Source: Phycisphaerae bacterium
GTDB taxonomy: Bacteria; Planctomycetota; Phycisphaerae; UBA1845
Length of the DNA: 64,000 nt
Direction of reading: 5' to 3'
Assembly (NCBI GenBank): GCA_029260235.1
Contig: JAJDDP010000014.1
Location: 1 to 64,000, forward strand
In this document: piece by piece, positions 23,704-34,286 of the stretch
Position numbering within the stretch: the first letter of the stretch is position 1
How the letters are laid out: the number at the start of each line of letters is the position of its first letter
Notes under the pieces: generated by a model
Told to the model about the DNA's origin: nothing
Database searches by the model: none
What the model saw: only the letters and a program-made list of their open reading frames with translations
Program-made: the position numbers and the translations under genes

Positions 23704-23724
23704 GTTCGTTCGTTGAGTCGGCGT

Positions 23725-26064
23725 TCACTTGGAAGTGGCTAGCCGTTCCAAATGCAGTTCGGCCATTTCGCGTACTAACGGATCAACATCGTCGGCGGCC
23801 AATCGCTGTAAGACCGGCTTGAGCTTGTCGCCTTGATTTCTGGCTAAGGCATCGATAGTCAACATCCGTACCAGCCAATGCGAGTCGGATAGCGGCGGCG
23901 CCATCAGTTTGGCGCGATCATCTTTGTGTGGCAATTGGCCTAGGGCGTTGACGCTGCGGGCTTTGACGGTTGGATCAGCGTCACCGATGCCTCTCTCGAT
24001 GATTGCGTTCAAGCCGCGGTGGTCTACGCGGACTGGTTTGTAGTCCAACTTGTCGCGGACCGCCGTCTGCCGCTCAGCCAGCAGACCGACGGCTTTGATC
24101 ACCGACAGGGCACGTCTGTCGCTGTCCTTACCCCGAAGATCGTGCACCAACTGCTGGACCCCAGCCTTCGTGTACTTGATCGGTTGACGGACGAGCTTGG
24201 TCGAGGTGGTCAAGCCTTGGCCATGGGCTGAGACCCAGCCGCCGTCTGAATTAGCCAGCGGATCGAGGATGACGCTAAACTCGATCTCGATGGGTCTCTG
24301 GGCGGCCCGCAACGCAGTGTCAGCCAGTGGCCCTACGTCAAGAGACTGCGTGACCGAAACATCTTGGCCCGGATAGATCACCGGCTGCAGGTTGATGGGG
24401 ATGGTCAACAAGGCAGCGAACGGCCCTGCATCGGGCAGGTTTGTTTTGGCTGACAGCAGCAGTTGTCCGTCGATCATCAGGCCCGGCCCAACAGTGATCG
24501 AGAAGTCACCTTGATTCGCCAGGACAAAGCGGGCTTGCCACGATTCCCCGAATTGGGGACTGGCATCGGTCAATTGCATAGTCAGTTTGAGAAAGTGTTC
24601 GGGATGGTTGCCGAATTTGAGCACGTTCTTGTTGAAGCTGGCCAGCACATCCTTGACGCCCTGGTAGCTAGGCCCGGGCAGCGGAGCGGCGCCCAAGTCG
24701 CGGATCAAGTCTACGATGCGGTCATGGGCTGACCCCGATTGAACGACGCGGGTAGCCTCTTGCATTACATCGAGGGCGGCTGACACCTCGTCGAGGCCCA
24801 GCAATGCCTGCGCCAAACCCCAAGCAGCCTCCATGTCCGGCGGGTCCGCCAGGGCCAAGGGAGCAAGGGCAGTCCGGGCGTCGGCCCAGCGTTCGTTGGC
24901 AACCAGCGCCAGCCCAAACAGCCGACGCGCGGCAGGATCGTCGGGCCGATGCTGGGCAGCCAGTTTGGCGAATCTCAACGCCTCGACGGGATCGGGGTCA
25001 ACTTCCAAGAAGAACCGGGCCAACTCTGCCGTACGCTGCGGATCGTCGCCCACATCCGGCATGGATAACGTTTCCTCGACTTGCCTGCGCATGGCCTCTA
25101 GCAATTCTTGGACACCCTCATCCAGGCCTTCCCTTTGAGCAGCCTCATAAATCGGGATTTTCACGGAGAGCGAATCGCCGTAGTTTTTTTCGATGAAGTC
25201 CAGATGGCGCAACGCCGACACCACCGATTCGGGGCTTGTGTCAAGCATGAGCTGGCCCGCTTCCAGAAGGAGATCCTGTGGGGGCTTCCAGCTGGAATCG
25301 TTCCAGCCATGGGCGGCCAGCGTGCTGCTAATATACCCCAAGCATTCGGCCGCTGCCGCGTTGAGGCCATAGGACTTGAGCAACTGGCCCAAATCCCGCA
25401 TGGTTTGCCACTGCGACGGGGCGGCTGCAATCGAATCGAGCAGATATTGCACGCGGGCTTCGAGGGGCGGGCCGTTTGGCGTCAGGGCGAGCAAAAATTG
25501 ATGGGCTGCGAAGTTGAACCGGTGCTCGCGCAGCGCTGCTTCAGCGTGCTGCCTAGCCTTTGTGGTGTTCCCGGTCCCCAAGAAGGTTTCAGCCAGCATG
25601 CGGTGGACTTCACTGCGCAGCGGGCCTGCCAAGTGGTCCGATTCCAATTGTGCCAGGCAAAATGCAATCCGTTCGTCGGCCGTCTGAATCGCCTGGTAGT
25701 CCACTTCCATCAATGCGATGCATCGGGAGGGGTCGTCGTGCATCTCTTGGCAATAGCTTCGCAGTGCGTGCAATGCGTCAGCCGGTCGGTCCAGGAGTAA
25801 CAGTAAGTCATGCTGATTGCGGTAGGGTTCGGCACGGGTTGGATCAATTCTAGATGCGGCCCGATTCCAGAGCAGCATCGTCCTGGCATCCCCGACGGTG
25901 GGGGGTGTTTCGAGCGAAATCGCGTAGGTCTGGGCCATGTTGACCAGCCACTGTGCTGTCTTCTGGCCCGGGTTTGTCTTGGGACCGGCGGCATCGACAG
26001 GTGACGCAGCGAGAATGCCAAGGCATGGCACCAAAAGGATGCGCGCAGCCGCTCCCATCACCAC
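23725..26064 (-). CDS. Exported TPR/HEAT-repeat protein
   Basis: N-terminal signal-like segment, TPR-like helices, C-terminal HEAT-like DADPTVKARSVNALGQL. Confidence 0.7.
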   Translation of the reverse strand: MVMGAAARILLVPCLGILAASPVDAAGPKTNPGQKTAQWLVNMAQTYAISLETPPTVGDARTMLLWNRAASRIDPTRAEPYRNQHDLLLLLDRPADALHALRSYCQEMHDDPSRCIALMEVDYQAIQTADERIAFCLAQLESDHLAGPLRSEVHRMLAETFLGTGNTTKARQHAEAALREHRFNFAAHQFLLALTPNGPPLEARVQYLLDSIAAAPSQWQTMRDLGQLLKSYGLNAAAAECLGYISSTLAAHGWNDSSWKPPQDLLLEAGQLMLDTSPESVVSALRHLDFIEKNYGDSLSVKIPIYEAAQREGLDEGVQELLEAMRRQVEETLSMPDVGDDPQRTAELARFFLEVDPDPVEALRFAKLAAQHRPDDPAARRLFGLALVANERWADARTALAPLALADPPDMEAAWGLAQALLGLDEVSAALDVMQEATRVVQSGSAHDRIVDLIRDLGAAPLPGPSYQGVKDVLASFNKNVLKFGNHPEHFLKLTMQLTDASPQFGESWQARFVLANQGDFSITVGPGLMIDGQLLLSAKTNLPDAGPFAALLTIPINLQPVIYPGQDVSVTQSLDVGPLADTALRAAQRPIEIEFSVILDPLANSDGGWVSAHGQGLTTSTKLVRQPIKYTKAGVQQLVHDLRGKDSDRRALSVIKAVGLLAERQTAVRDKLDYKPVRVDHRGLNAIIERGIGDADPTVKARSVNALGQLPHKDDRAKLMAPPLSDSHWLVRMLTIDALARNQGDKLKPVLQRLAADDVDPLVREMAELHLERLATSK

Positions 26065-26921
26065 TCCTTATCCCCAGCATCATCAGGCGCACCACCGTGT
26101 TGGTCGGAACGCACATTCTTCAACAACGGGTTGAGCTTGGCGATGATGGGATCCAAGTCAGCCAACAAGTGTGCCCGCTTGAGCAAGTAGGAATGCTCGG
26201 GCTCCATGTCCATGCGCCGGCAGCCTTCAGCCAGCAGGGCATGCACCGTGGCTGACGCTGTCGAGTCCAGGAGTTCAGCCAGCCTAACTTTCTCCTGCAG
26301 TGCTTCGACGATTTCAGCACCGCGGTCGGCAATCAGGTAATAGCGAAGTTCGATGGGTAGCAGGGTTAGTTGATCGTTCAGGCTTAGCCCTTGGTGCTTC
26401 ATCGCCCGGACGATCTGGCCGGCGGAGTCGGCATCGCTGACCATGAGCAGCGAGTCAGCCAGAATTAATTTCGTCCCATTGACCAGGGAGCGCAGCGGGC
26501 CAAAGCGATGGGCGAGAAGTTCACGGCAAATGGCAATCGCCTCTCGGTATTCTTGCCTCAAATGGGCAGCAACAGCCAAGTAATGGCAAGCGAGGATCTT
26601 GTCTGCCCGAAGAGGAGAGACGCGTTTTAACGTCTCCACGAGATGTTGGGTCGCCTCTTGGTGCTTACCCTCAGCCAGCAAGAGCGAGCCCGTCCGGGCA
26701 GCCCGGACCACCTGAATGGATTGGATGGCCAAGATAAACCAGAGAGCCACCATAATCAGCGATACTGCGACCGCCCAGCGATGGTAAGGTCCTTCGAGGA
26801 TGTAGAGGGAAGCGAAGCCGGTGACGAGTGCCAAACTAAGGCACCAGCGGAGCAGGCGGGCCATGCGCATGCGGCCCCTGAACAGGGTTGGTATGGTCGT
26901 ATTGGTCAAGGTGTTTGCCAT
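26058..26921 (-). CDS. Membrane-anchored TPR-like hypothetical protein
   Basis: Two N-terminal TM segments then helical repeats; overlaps the downstream gene. Confidence 0.65.
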   Translation of the reverse strand: MANTLTNTTIPTLFRGRMRMARLLRWCLSLALVTGFASLYILEGPYHRWAVAVSLIMVALWFILAIQSIQVVRAARTGSLLLAEGKHQEATQHLVETLKRVSPLRADKILACHYLAVAAHLRQEYREAIAICRELLAHRFGPLRSLVNGTKLILADSLLMVSDADSAGQIVRAMKHQGLSLNDQLTLLPIELRYYLIADRGAEIVEALQEKVRLAELLDSTASATVHALLAEGCRRMDMEPEHSYLLKRAHLLADLDPIIAKLNPLLKNVRSDQHGGAPDDAGDKEW

Positions 26922-27826
26922 GGAGACTCGTGCTGGTCGTAGCGATCTGCCATAGTTGTTAGCAAGGAGAAGCGATCAATCAGTTTCTCGGGGGCGATGA
27001 GCAAGGTTGCCTCGCTCCAGAGCTTGGCGGCTTCGCCGGGCAAGTCCCGTTGGTCGCATCCAAATGCCAGCAATCCATACCCATAACCGGCCCGTACGGA
27101 CAGGTGGGTACGAAACAGCGTCTGCCGCCGTTCGAGAGAATCAACCACGTCATCGAATTGCCCCATGACCACCTCGCGGTAGAGGCGGACCAACTCCACA
27201 TGGGCTTGCCAAGCCAGGGGCAGGTCTTGCCGGGCAAGTCGATCAATGATTTGGACCGCCTCGGTGAGGTTCTCATTGCGCAACTTGGTTGCAGCCAAAC
27301 CGACGGCGGCTATGTGCACTTGGGTCGGGGGAGCTGATTGGTCACCCATGAGGTGTTCATAAATAAGCTCGCTGGCTATGTGGTTGTGGTTGTGGTCCGC
27401 CACCGCAGCCAATCCGAGGAGTCCTTGGGCCCGAAGGGCGAAGCTGGCAACAGGCTTGGCCAGCAATCCTTGAAGGAGGGTGGCTGCGGTCTCCCACTTT
27501 TCCAGTAGGATGGATTCATTGGCCAGGCTCCAACGCCGGGTCAGATCGACTTGCCGTCTCATGGTGAGCCGAGCAGCGATCACCAGAACACCAACGACAA
27601 TCAGCGGCGCCAGACTGCCAAACGGCGCAGGGAGGGGAACGACTCCAGGCCTAGCCAGTGCGAACCCGACGACAACCCCAGCTAGCAAGAGCAAGGGCAG
27701 CCGAGCACCGCCGCGACGTTTGGGCAATGAACTGTGCAGCAACTGTTCGACCAATTCCGGTGAAATCATGCCTCCGGTTGTAGCCGTAGGACACAAGGCC
27801 TGCAAGCGAGGCAGAGCCATTCGCAC
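26906..27826 (-). CDS. Membrane-anchored TPR-like hypothetical protein
   Basis: Hydrophobic segments LPLLLLAGVVVGFALA and LIVVGVLVIAARL; overlaps 26058..26921. Confidence 0.65.
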   Translation of the reverse strand: MRMALPRLQALCPTATTGGMISPELVEQLLHSSLPKRRGGARLPLLLLAGVVVGFALARPGVVPLPAPFGSLAPLIVVGVLVIAARLTMRRQVDLTRRWSLANESILLEKWETAATLLQGLLAKPVASFALRAQGLLGLAAVADHNHNHIASELIYEHLMGDQSAPPTQVHIAAVGLAATKLRNENLTEAVQIIDRLARQDLPLAWQAHVELVRLYREVVMGQFDDVVDSLERRQTLFRTHLSVRAGYGYGLLAFGCDQRDLPGEAAKLWSEATLLIAPEKLIDRFSLLTTMADRYDQHESPWQTP

Positions 27827-27960
27827 AAACCAGCGATGATTGTCGGAATCTACAGCTAGAACAGGCCCCGGTGCTCGCCGGAGGAAATGAAGGTGTCATT
27901 TCTCAACCCGCAGGCCAACGAGGCTGTCGCACCGCTCCGATCCGCGTGTAGTATGGCCGC

Positions 27961-29322
27961 ATGCGCATGTTGCTTCCGACACAGTTGATCCGTCTCCTGC
28001 TGGATGTGCTGCTGCGACATCTTCCCGAAGACAAGCGGCGCAAGTACAAGCGAATCCTCCTGATGCTCTGCCTGACTCCACTGGCTCTGATTCTCATGTG
28101 GATTGGAATTCAGTGGATCGGCCCGACAGCAGACGTACCCGATGCGGACCCGGTCGAACTGCTCAATCGGCGCGGATCACAACTGCCAGACAACGCCGCT
28201 GAATACTATGCACTTGCAGTCCAGGCCCGAACCTCCCCCCCGTTCCAGGGATGGAAGGACCACTGCTCTTCCGACGGTAAGGAGGTCGATCAACGGCTTG
28301 TGGACTGGCTTGAGTCGAACCCCGAGTCCATTGAATTGACCCGTCAAGCCTCAGCATTGGGCGCGTGTTACTTCGATTTGCACCGATCACGTTCGGGCTT
28401 GCTCGACCTCTTTCCGATTCGTGGCGTCCGTGACCAGGCAAAGTTCATTTCGCTCCGGGCTCGCCTGGCGACGCAGCGCGGCGATTATGCCACGCTAAGG
28501 GACTCGCTATCGATTCTGGGAGGCATGGCGGATCATCTGGCGACCTACCCGGGGGTTCTTGGCGACCTTGCATCCATGGGGGTGCGAGGGACTGCGCTGG
28601 AGCTCAGCGTGCGACCCCTACAACAGCCCGACTCATTCGATGTTGGACGGGATGAGCTTTTGGAACTGCCACGCGCGTGGCTCAACCCGCTGGCGAGCTG
28701 TATGGATCGATTGGATTTCGAACGGGCCGATGCGTGCTGGATACTGGCCAACGCAACGATCACGACGGGCGCTTGGTGGCTCCCCAAGAGACGCTTGGCA
28801 GCGGAAGTTGACCGAGCGATGGCACCCTACTTTCGGTTGGCCGTGGAGCCGCTGGACGTGCAAATGACTCCGTACAACCGCCACTGGCAAGAAATCGATC
28901 GCCTGCGTTCGTGGCCACGCTATTGGATCCAGGGATGGTTCAATGTTGCTCGTGGCTGCGGTGCTGCATTTATCCGGCTGCACGGCTACTTCGAGCTACG
29001 CGCCGCCTTCACGCTGCATCAACGCGCTGTACGGCTGATTGTGGCTGTCCATGAGTTCGAGGCTGAGCAAGGGCGACTCCCCTCAGCCATGGACGAACTG
29101 GACCACTCCGGCCTGCGAGACGATCCATTCTCCGGCAAGTCCCTCCGATACCAGTTGCATCCGAACGACACTGGGTGGACGGTCTACTCTCTAGGTGTGG
29201 ACCGGGACGATGATGGTGGCCACCACAATTCAAAGGCCATTCGTTGGCCGGGCCACCGAGACCAGGATGAGGACACGGAAGGCGATTATGTTTTCTGGCC
29301 CATCCAGGACGATGACTTGTAG
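27961..29322 (+). CDS. Hypothetical membrane protein with C-terminal module (AVRLIVAVHEFEAEQGRLPSAMDEL...DPFSGKSLRYQ)
   Basis: Single long ORF, N-terminal TM segment, planctomycete-type C-terminal module. Confidence 0.7.
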   Translation: MRMLLPTQLIRLLLDVLLRHLPEDKRRKYKRILLMLCLTPLALILMWIGIQWIGPTADVPDADPVELLNRRGSQLPDNAAEYYALAVQARTSPPFQGWKDHCSSDGKEVDQRLVDWLESNPESIELTRQASALGACYFDLHRSRSGLLDLFPIRGVRDQAKFISLRARLATQRGDYATLRDSLSILGGMADHLATYPGVLGDLASMGVRGTALELSVRPLQQPDSFDVGRDELLELPRAWLNPLASCMDRLDFERADACWILANATITTGAWWLPKRRLAAEVDRAMAPYFRLAVEPLDVQMTPYNRHWQEIDRLRSWPRYWIQGWFNVARGCGAAFIRLHGYFELRAAFTLHQRAVRLIVAVHEFEAEQGRLPSAMDELDHSGLRDDPFSGKSLRYQLHPNDTGWTVYSLGVDRDDDGGHHNSKAIRWPGHRDQDEDTEGDYVFWPIQDDDL

Positions 29323-29500
29323 AGGTAAAGGGTGACTCCTTCGATTCTCGGACGCGCGAAAACAACGACTTCGTATGCGGTTTGCCGGCCCCCGAGGCGG
29401 CAATCCCCGACAGTAGTGCCGGGTTGACTTCGGATGTTTGAAATTGATACATTAGGGCTAATAGCAAAATGCAAAGCCCTTCGTTGGCACAAATCATTCG

Positions 29501-30418
29501 ATGATGAAAGGAATTAGCATGATCACTCGAATCGGGCGTATCGTCTGCCTCGGCTTATTGATGTCAGGTGCGACCGCTCAAGCGGGCATCTTGAGTGCAC
29601 CTCAGCTGTTCTTGCCGGCTAATAGCTCATCTCAGGATTGGCGTGTGGTTTTTGCTCCCGACAATTTGTCGTTCTACGTTCTCACCGAGAGAGACGGCCA
29701 TTTCGCCAACACTGAGATCTATGGTTCCGTGCGTCCGGATACCGCGTCGGCCTGGCCAAGTCCCGGCCCCGTTCCGGAGTTGAATTCCAATGCTCAAGAT
29801 CACATTTACTGGGTTTCACAGGACCAAACCGAGGCCTACATGGCTCGGCACGGCAACCCTGCGCCTAGTGCCTTCGGCGACATATACCGCACCACAAGGA
29901 CGACACCCGCTGACCCTTGGGAAACACCACAGATTGTGTCTGAATTGAGCGGGCCGGATTTTGAACGGCAATTTCACCTAACGGCTGACGGACTGTGTGG
30001 CATCTTTTCGTCCAATCGGAGCGGAAGTACCGGTGGGGTCGATTTCTGGGAGGCATCACGATCGGATCTATCATCGCCATGGTCCATCCCCACGTTTCTT
30101 TCAGAGCTTAGCTCTCCCCTTGAGGACCGCGGATCGCAGCTTTCCGCAGACGGCCTGACCCTGTACTTCAGCCGTTTGGGTGAAGGCCTATTTCGAGCGA
30201 CGCGCCTGTCTCGTTCTGGTCTGTGGTCGGACCCCGAGTTCTTAGGTGTTGCTGGGCTTGATCCAACGCTTTCGCCCGATCAAAGCATGCTCTATTACAC
30301 CATGCCCAATGGCTCAGAGTTCAACTACGACATCTACTCCTCAACTATCATTCCCGAACCGAGCTGCACCCTCGTATTAGCTTGCGGTGCCATGATCGCG
30401 CTTCGCCGCCGTAGCTAG
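29501..30418 (+). CDS. Exported WD40/PD40-like beta-propeller protein with PEP-CTERM-like sorting signal
   Basis: Signal peptide; DGLTLYFSR and DQSMLYYTM repeats; C-terminus IIPEPSCTLVLACGAMIALRRRS. Confidence 0.8.
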   Translation: MMKGISMITRIGRIVCLGLLMSGATAQAGILSAPQLFLPANSSSQDWRVVFAPDNLSFYVLTERDGHFANTEIYGSVRPDTASAWPSPGPVPELNSNAQDHIYWVSQDQTEAYMARHGNPAPSAFGDIYRTTRTTPADPWETPQIVSELSGPDFERQFHLTADGLCGIFSSNRSGSTGGVDFWEASRSDLSSPWSIPTFLSELSSPLEDRGSQLSADGLTLYFSRLGEGLFRATRLSRSGLWSDPEFLGVAGLDPTLSPDQSMLYYTMPNGSEFNYDIYSSTIIPEPSCTLVLACGAMIALRRRS

Positions 30419-30914
30419 GTTTGACCGGCGGGTAACCCTATTGGAATCGGGCGGAGCTGGAGCGGGATCCAGGTTAAGAGGGGCATTAATTAGCCTTCCC
30501 TGATTCAATCCCAAATGATTCCGTGGGCGATTCTCCCGCAGTCAGGTCGAATGCCGATGATCGCCGAGTGTGGTATGCACCGCCCGAGATGTGAGCTCGG
30601 TCTTCCCCCCTTGGTTGCGGTGCCCAGCTCGCAGACCGCTGTGATGCAGCTACGATGAGACGCGTTATCGCGGTGCTGTGCTGTGCTGTAGCGCCGGCGC
30701 GACTTCGGGCGCAAGCGGAGAGGCCACATGGCCGAGCGTAAACGAGGTCGCGTCTGGCTTATCGCTGTGGCGCGCAACGCAGGAACACCAATTCTCCACA
30801 TGGCGAACTTAGGCTTTTCGCCGGAATCTGCCGCTAGATCACGCCGCTTGCGTTTACTCTCTTTGGACCTGCACTATAATGAGTCCAGAATTTCTGGGGC
30901 TTTCGAGGACCATT

Positions 30915-31637
30915 ATGGCATTGCTAGGCATCAACATCGATCACGTGGCCACTGTGCGGCAAGCCCGCGGCACCGATGAACCGGATCCGGTCTGGGCAGC
31001 CTCCGAAGCCGAGCTGGGCGGTGCGGACGGCATCACCTTTCATCTGCGCGAAGATCGCCGCCATGTTCAGGACCGCGACGCCCGTGTGCTCCGCGAAACG
31101 GTTTCGGTCAAGCTGAATATGGAGATGGCTATCGCCCCGGCCATCGTCGCATTCGCTCAAGAGCTTCGGCCCGATCAAGCCACTCTGGTTCCCGAGCGAC
31201 GGGAAGAATTGACCACCGAGGGCGGGTTGGACGTACTGCGGCATCGAGATTCGATCCAGCGCGTGGTGAGCGAACTTCGTGGGGCAGGCTGTACAGTCTC
31301 AGCCTTCATCGAGCCGATTGAAGATCAGATCAGGGCAGCCGCTGATTGTGGTTGTGCGATTGTCGAGTTGTGGACCGGCGGTTGGGCACATGCCGGAACA
31401 GCCGACGAGAAAGAAAAGGCTATCTCAGCCTTAGCGAACGGTATCGAGATCGGCAGGTCGCTTGGTTTGGCCGTCGATGGCGGTCATGGGCTGACCTATC
31501 GCAACGTAGCCGCAGTGGCAGGCCTGAAAGGATTCCGCGAGTTCAACATCGGGCATTCGGTGGTATCCCGGGCGGTCTTTGTCGGCATGAGAGCGGCTGT
31601 TGGGCAAATGAAATCGTTACTTGAGAAACACGGATGA
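30915..31637 (+). CDS. pdxJ: Pyridoxine 5'-phosphate synthase
   Basis: MALLGINIDHVATVRQARGTDEPDPVWAA, GADGITFHLREDRRHVQD, FNIGHSVVSRAVFVG. Confidence 0.97.
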   Translation: MALLGINIDHVATVRQARGTDEPDPVWAASEAELGGADGITFHLREDRRHVQDRDARVLRETVSVKLNMEMAIAPAIVAFAQELRPDQATLVPERREELTTEGGLDVLRHRDSIQRVVSELRGAGCTVSAFIEPIEDQIRAAADCGCAIVELWTGGWAHAGTADEKEKAISALANGIEIGRSLGLAVDGGHGLTYRNVAAVAGLKGFREFNIGHSVVSRAVFVGMRAAVGQMKSLLEKHG

Positions 31638-31641
31638 TTGG

Positions 31642-32940
31642 ATGACATCACCCACTAGAATCAACCAACCGGGCATTCCACTGGGGCGAAGCATCAAGCT
31701 TCGCGGCTTGGTCACGGGCATAGTTACATGTTTCGTATTTGGCGGAGTGAGCTTGCAGCCTGCCCAGGCCCAATTGCAGTTGACCGATTCTGACCGGGTC
31801 ATGTTCGTGAGCACCGCCCCGCTTTGGCCGGCCGGTTTCGGGATGCGGGCTGAGAGTTTTCTCGCTGTTCGCTACCCGCAACTAAAGGCGAAGTTCTGGC
31901 ACTTGGCGCCGGCCATGAAACCTACGATGGCCGATGCCCAAGCGCACTTGGGCCAACACCTGAAGGCATTTCATCCAACCGTAGTCGTGCTGAACTTGGG
32001 ACTCTATCACGCCCAAGAGCAGGGACTTCGTAAGTCACGCTTGGGCGTATTCCAGGCCGAGCTTCAGAAGATGATCGACAAGTGCCAAAAGGCTGGGGCC
32101 AGGGTTATCCTGGTCACACCGAATTTTCCCGAGACAGCCGTCAAACAGCACCTAGCCAAGGTCAAGTATGACGATGTGGTCAGTCGCTATGCCGAAACCG
32201 TGCGCAAGGTCGCTTCGAGTCGCGACTTACCCGTCGTGGATTGGTTCGCAGCCACCAAGGCAGTGGCTGAGGCTGGGCTGGGACGGGACAAGAACAAACT
32301 GACCATTGATGGCCTGGTTCCGGCACCCTTGGCCTCTGGAATCGGTGCAGAGCAATTCCTCCAAGCCATCGGGGCTGAGCCGTTTAATGTGCATGTTCAT
32401 GTAGATTGGAAATCGCTACGTGCCCAGGGCAACATCGGCTCGGTTGACGCCACCAAGACGGACGATGGCAAACTCATGCTGACCATGCGGGGATTGCCTC
32501 TGCCCTGGTGTGTTCGAGAATCTGACCGGCGGTTGAAGCCGGCCTACGCAAATTCGGCTATGGGCAGACTCGTGCTGCACGTCGAGAACGCGCCTGACGG
32601 CGCCATGATGATTGTCCGCCCGCAGAAGAAGAAGGTCAGGCCCCTGACCATTGCACCTGCAGAGGTCGCCCGCGGGATTGACCTTGCGGCCATTCACCCG
32701 GTCTACCGCACCATCCCGGTTTCGAGCATGGTGGGCTGGATCATGCGCAAGGCGAAAGTTCAGAACCGGTTTGAGCAATACCTGCAAAAACCGCTCGAGG
32801 GCGATGCGTTCGCAGAAACCAATCGCCTCTATCTCCAGGCAATTTGCGCTGAGGAAGAGGCTACCGAGAAACTCGGCGAAGATCTGGATCGGAGTTTGGA
32901 CATAAGACTGATGCTTTGGCCCGCCTCTGCTGGTCAGTAG
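31642..32940 (+). CDS. SGNH/GDSL-like hydrolase family exported protein
   Basis: VVLNLGLYHAQEQ and block III-like arrangement; hydrophobic N-terminus. Confidence 0.55.
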   Translation: MTSPTRINQPGIPLGRSIKLRGLVTGIVTCFVFGGVSLQPAQAQLQLTDSDRVMFVSTAPLWPAGFGMRAESFLAVRYPQLKAKFWHLAPAMKPTMADAQAHLGQHLKAFHPTVVVLNLGLYHAQEQGLRKSRLGVFQAELQKMIDKCQKAGARVILVTPNFPETAVKQHLAKVKYDDVVSRYAETVRKVASSRDLPVVDWFAATKAVAEAGLGRDKNKLTIDGLVPAPLASGIGAEQFLQAIGAEPFNVHVHVDWKSLRAQGNIGSVDATKTDDGKLMLTMRGLPLPWCVRESDRRLKPAYANSAMGRLVLHVENAPDGAMMIVRPQKKKVRPLTIAPAEVARGIDLAAIHPVYRTIPVSSMVGWIMRKAKVQNRFEQYLQKPLEGDAFAETNRLYLQAICAEEEATEKLGEDLDRSLDIRLMLWPASAGQ

Positions 32941-33061
32941 CTGCTAAGGCCCAGGGGCGATCAGAAGTGTGGTGGTCTCTCGTCAATGTCTTGACCCGCA
33001 AGATTCTGAGGGCGTGTACAGAACAGCCGTCGAAAGTGGAAAGTAAGGTGGGGGCTACATA

Positions 33062-34072
33062 ATGATGCACAGCGGTACGATCATGGTTGGGTACGATCCA
33101 CAATTGCGACTGCAGGACAAGGGGCTATCCCTCCTAGCCTGGGCGATCGGGGTCAGCCTCCTAGTCACGGTGGGCTGGATGGTCCTTGAGCCGCTCGATC
33201 CTCACGGGGCAGTGACAATTGGCGGCACTCAAACCGCAGCGATCTTGGTTCTTGCTGAGATGCTCGCCCTCTCGGTCATCGTGTCAGCCCTTGCGACTGG
33301 CTTGATCGGGAAGAAGCTGCCGGACGCGGGGGTATTTGCCGTAGCACTTGGGCTTGCTGCTTGCAGTCTGCGCGGCGCTACTGCAGAGCATCTGCTTATC
33401 AGCATCACCGGCGCAGATGCGTCAGCCAGAAGCAGCCTGGCCTGGAAGCTTGCCTTTGAAGGCTGCGTCTGGTTCTCGGTCATCGCAGCCGCTATGTTCA
33501 CCAGCGGCGTAACCATCCGCTGGCTGGGCAAGAGTCGCAGCGACGCTGATGACCTGGACTGGGGTTCGTTTTCACTAGCCGAAGCCTCGATCTTTCTGCC
33601 TTGGCTTGGGCCGGCCCCGGACGACAGTGAGGATCGCGAATGGGTTGACGGGCTGAAGGTGACAGCCGTCTCGCTCTTCGCCGCAGCCATCTTGTTCCGT
33701 GTCCTTGCCGCTGGCTTGCCTTGGAGCAGCATCACCCACGGGCAGACCTATTTTGCCCTCATCGCAGCCTCGTATCTGGGGACGTCCTTTGCTTATCGCT
33801 CTTGGCAGGTTCGCTCTGCACTCTGGGGCTGCCTTGCTCCACCGCTGCTCTGCCTTGGTGGCTTTGTGTACAGCGCCTTGGCTTCGTCATCGCAGGGGCC
33901 TTACAGCGATCTAGCCAACATTCCACCCAGCACGTTCTACCGGGCGCTCCCCATCCAATACGTGAGCGTCGGCACTGCAGCTGCCGTCGCATCTTTCTGG
34001 GCGGCCCGAAGACGCTGGGCAATGAACAGTTTGGTTGCCGACAGCGGACCAAGAAAACAAGCCCGGGTGTAA
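33062..34072 (+). CDS. Hypothetical polytopic membrane protein
   Basis: Multiple hydrophobic segments in one uninterrupted ORF. Confidence 0.65.
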   Translation: MMHSGTIMVGYDPQLRLQDKGLSLLAWAIGVSLLVTVGWMVLEPLDPHGAVTIGGTQTAAILVLAEMLALSVIVSALATGLIGKKLPDAGVFAVALGLAACSLRGATAEHLLISITGADASARSSLAWKLAFEGCVWFSVIAAAMFTSGVTIRWLGKSRSDADDLDWGSFSLAEASIFLPWLGPAPDDSEDREWVDGLKVTAVSLFAAAILFRVLAAGLPWSSITHGQTYFALIAASYLGTSFAYRSWQVRSALWGCLAPPLLCLGGFVYSALASSSQGPYSDLANIPPSTFYRALPIQYVSVGTAAAVASFWAARRRWAMNSLVADSGPRKQARV

Positions 34073-34286
34073 CCAACGGGAGGCTGCTGGGTGGCGATCG
34101 AACATCAAGCTCAGCGCAGCGTAAAAATACGTTGCGGTCCTCGACGGGAAGCCTTGGATGGCCCATAATGGAGGCAGAACAATCGGGTGGCCGACGTAGC
34201 GGGAGCAGCGTGGTAGTGAGAGGCCTTGGAACTGGCGATTTGCCGGGCCTTATTTGTGTTCATAATTCATAACCCCAAGGCCTCTA

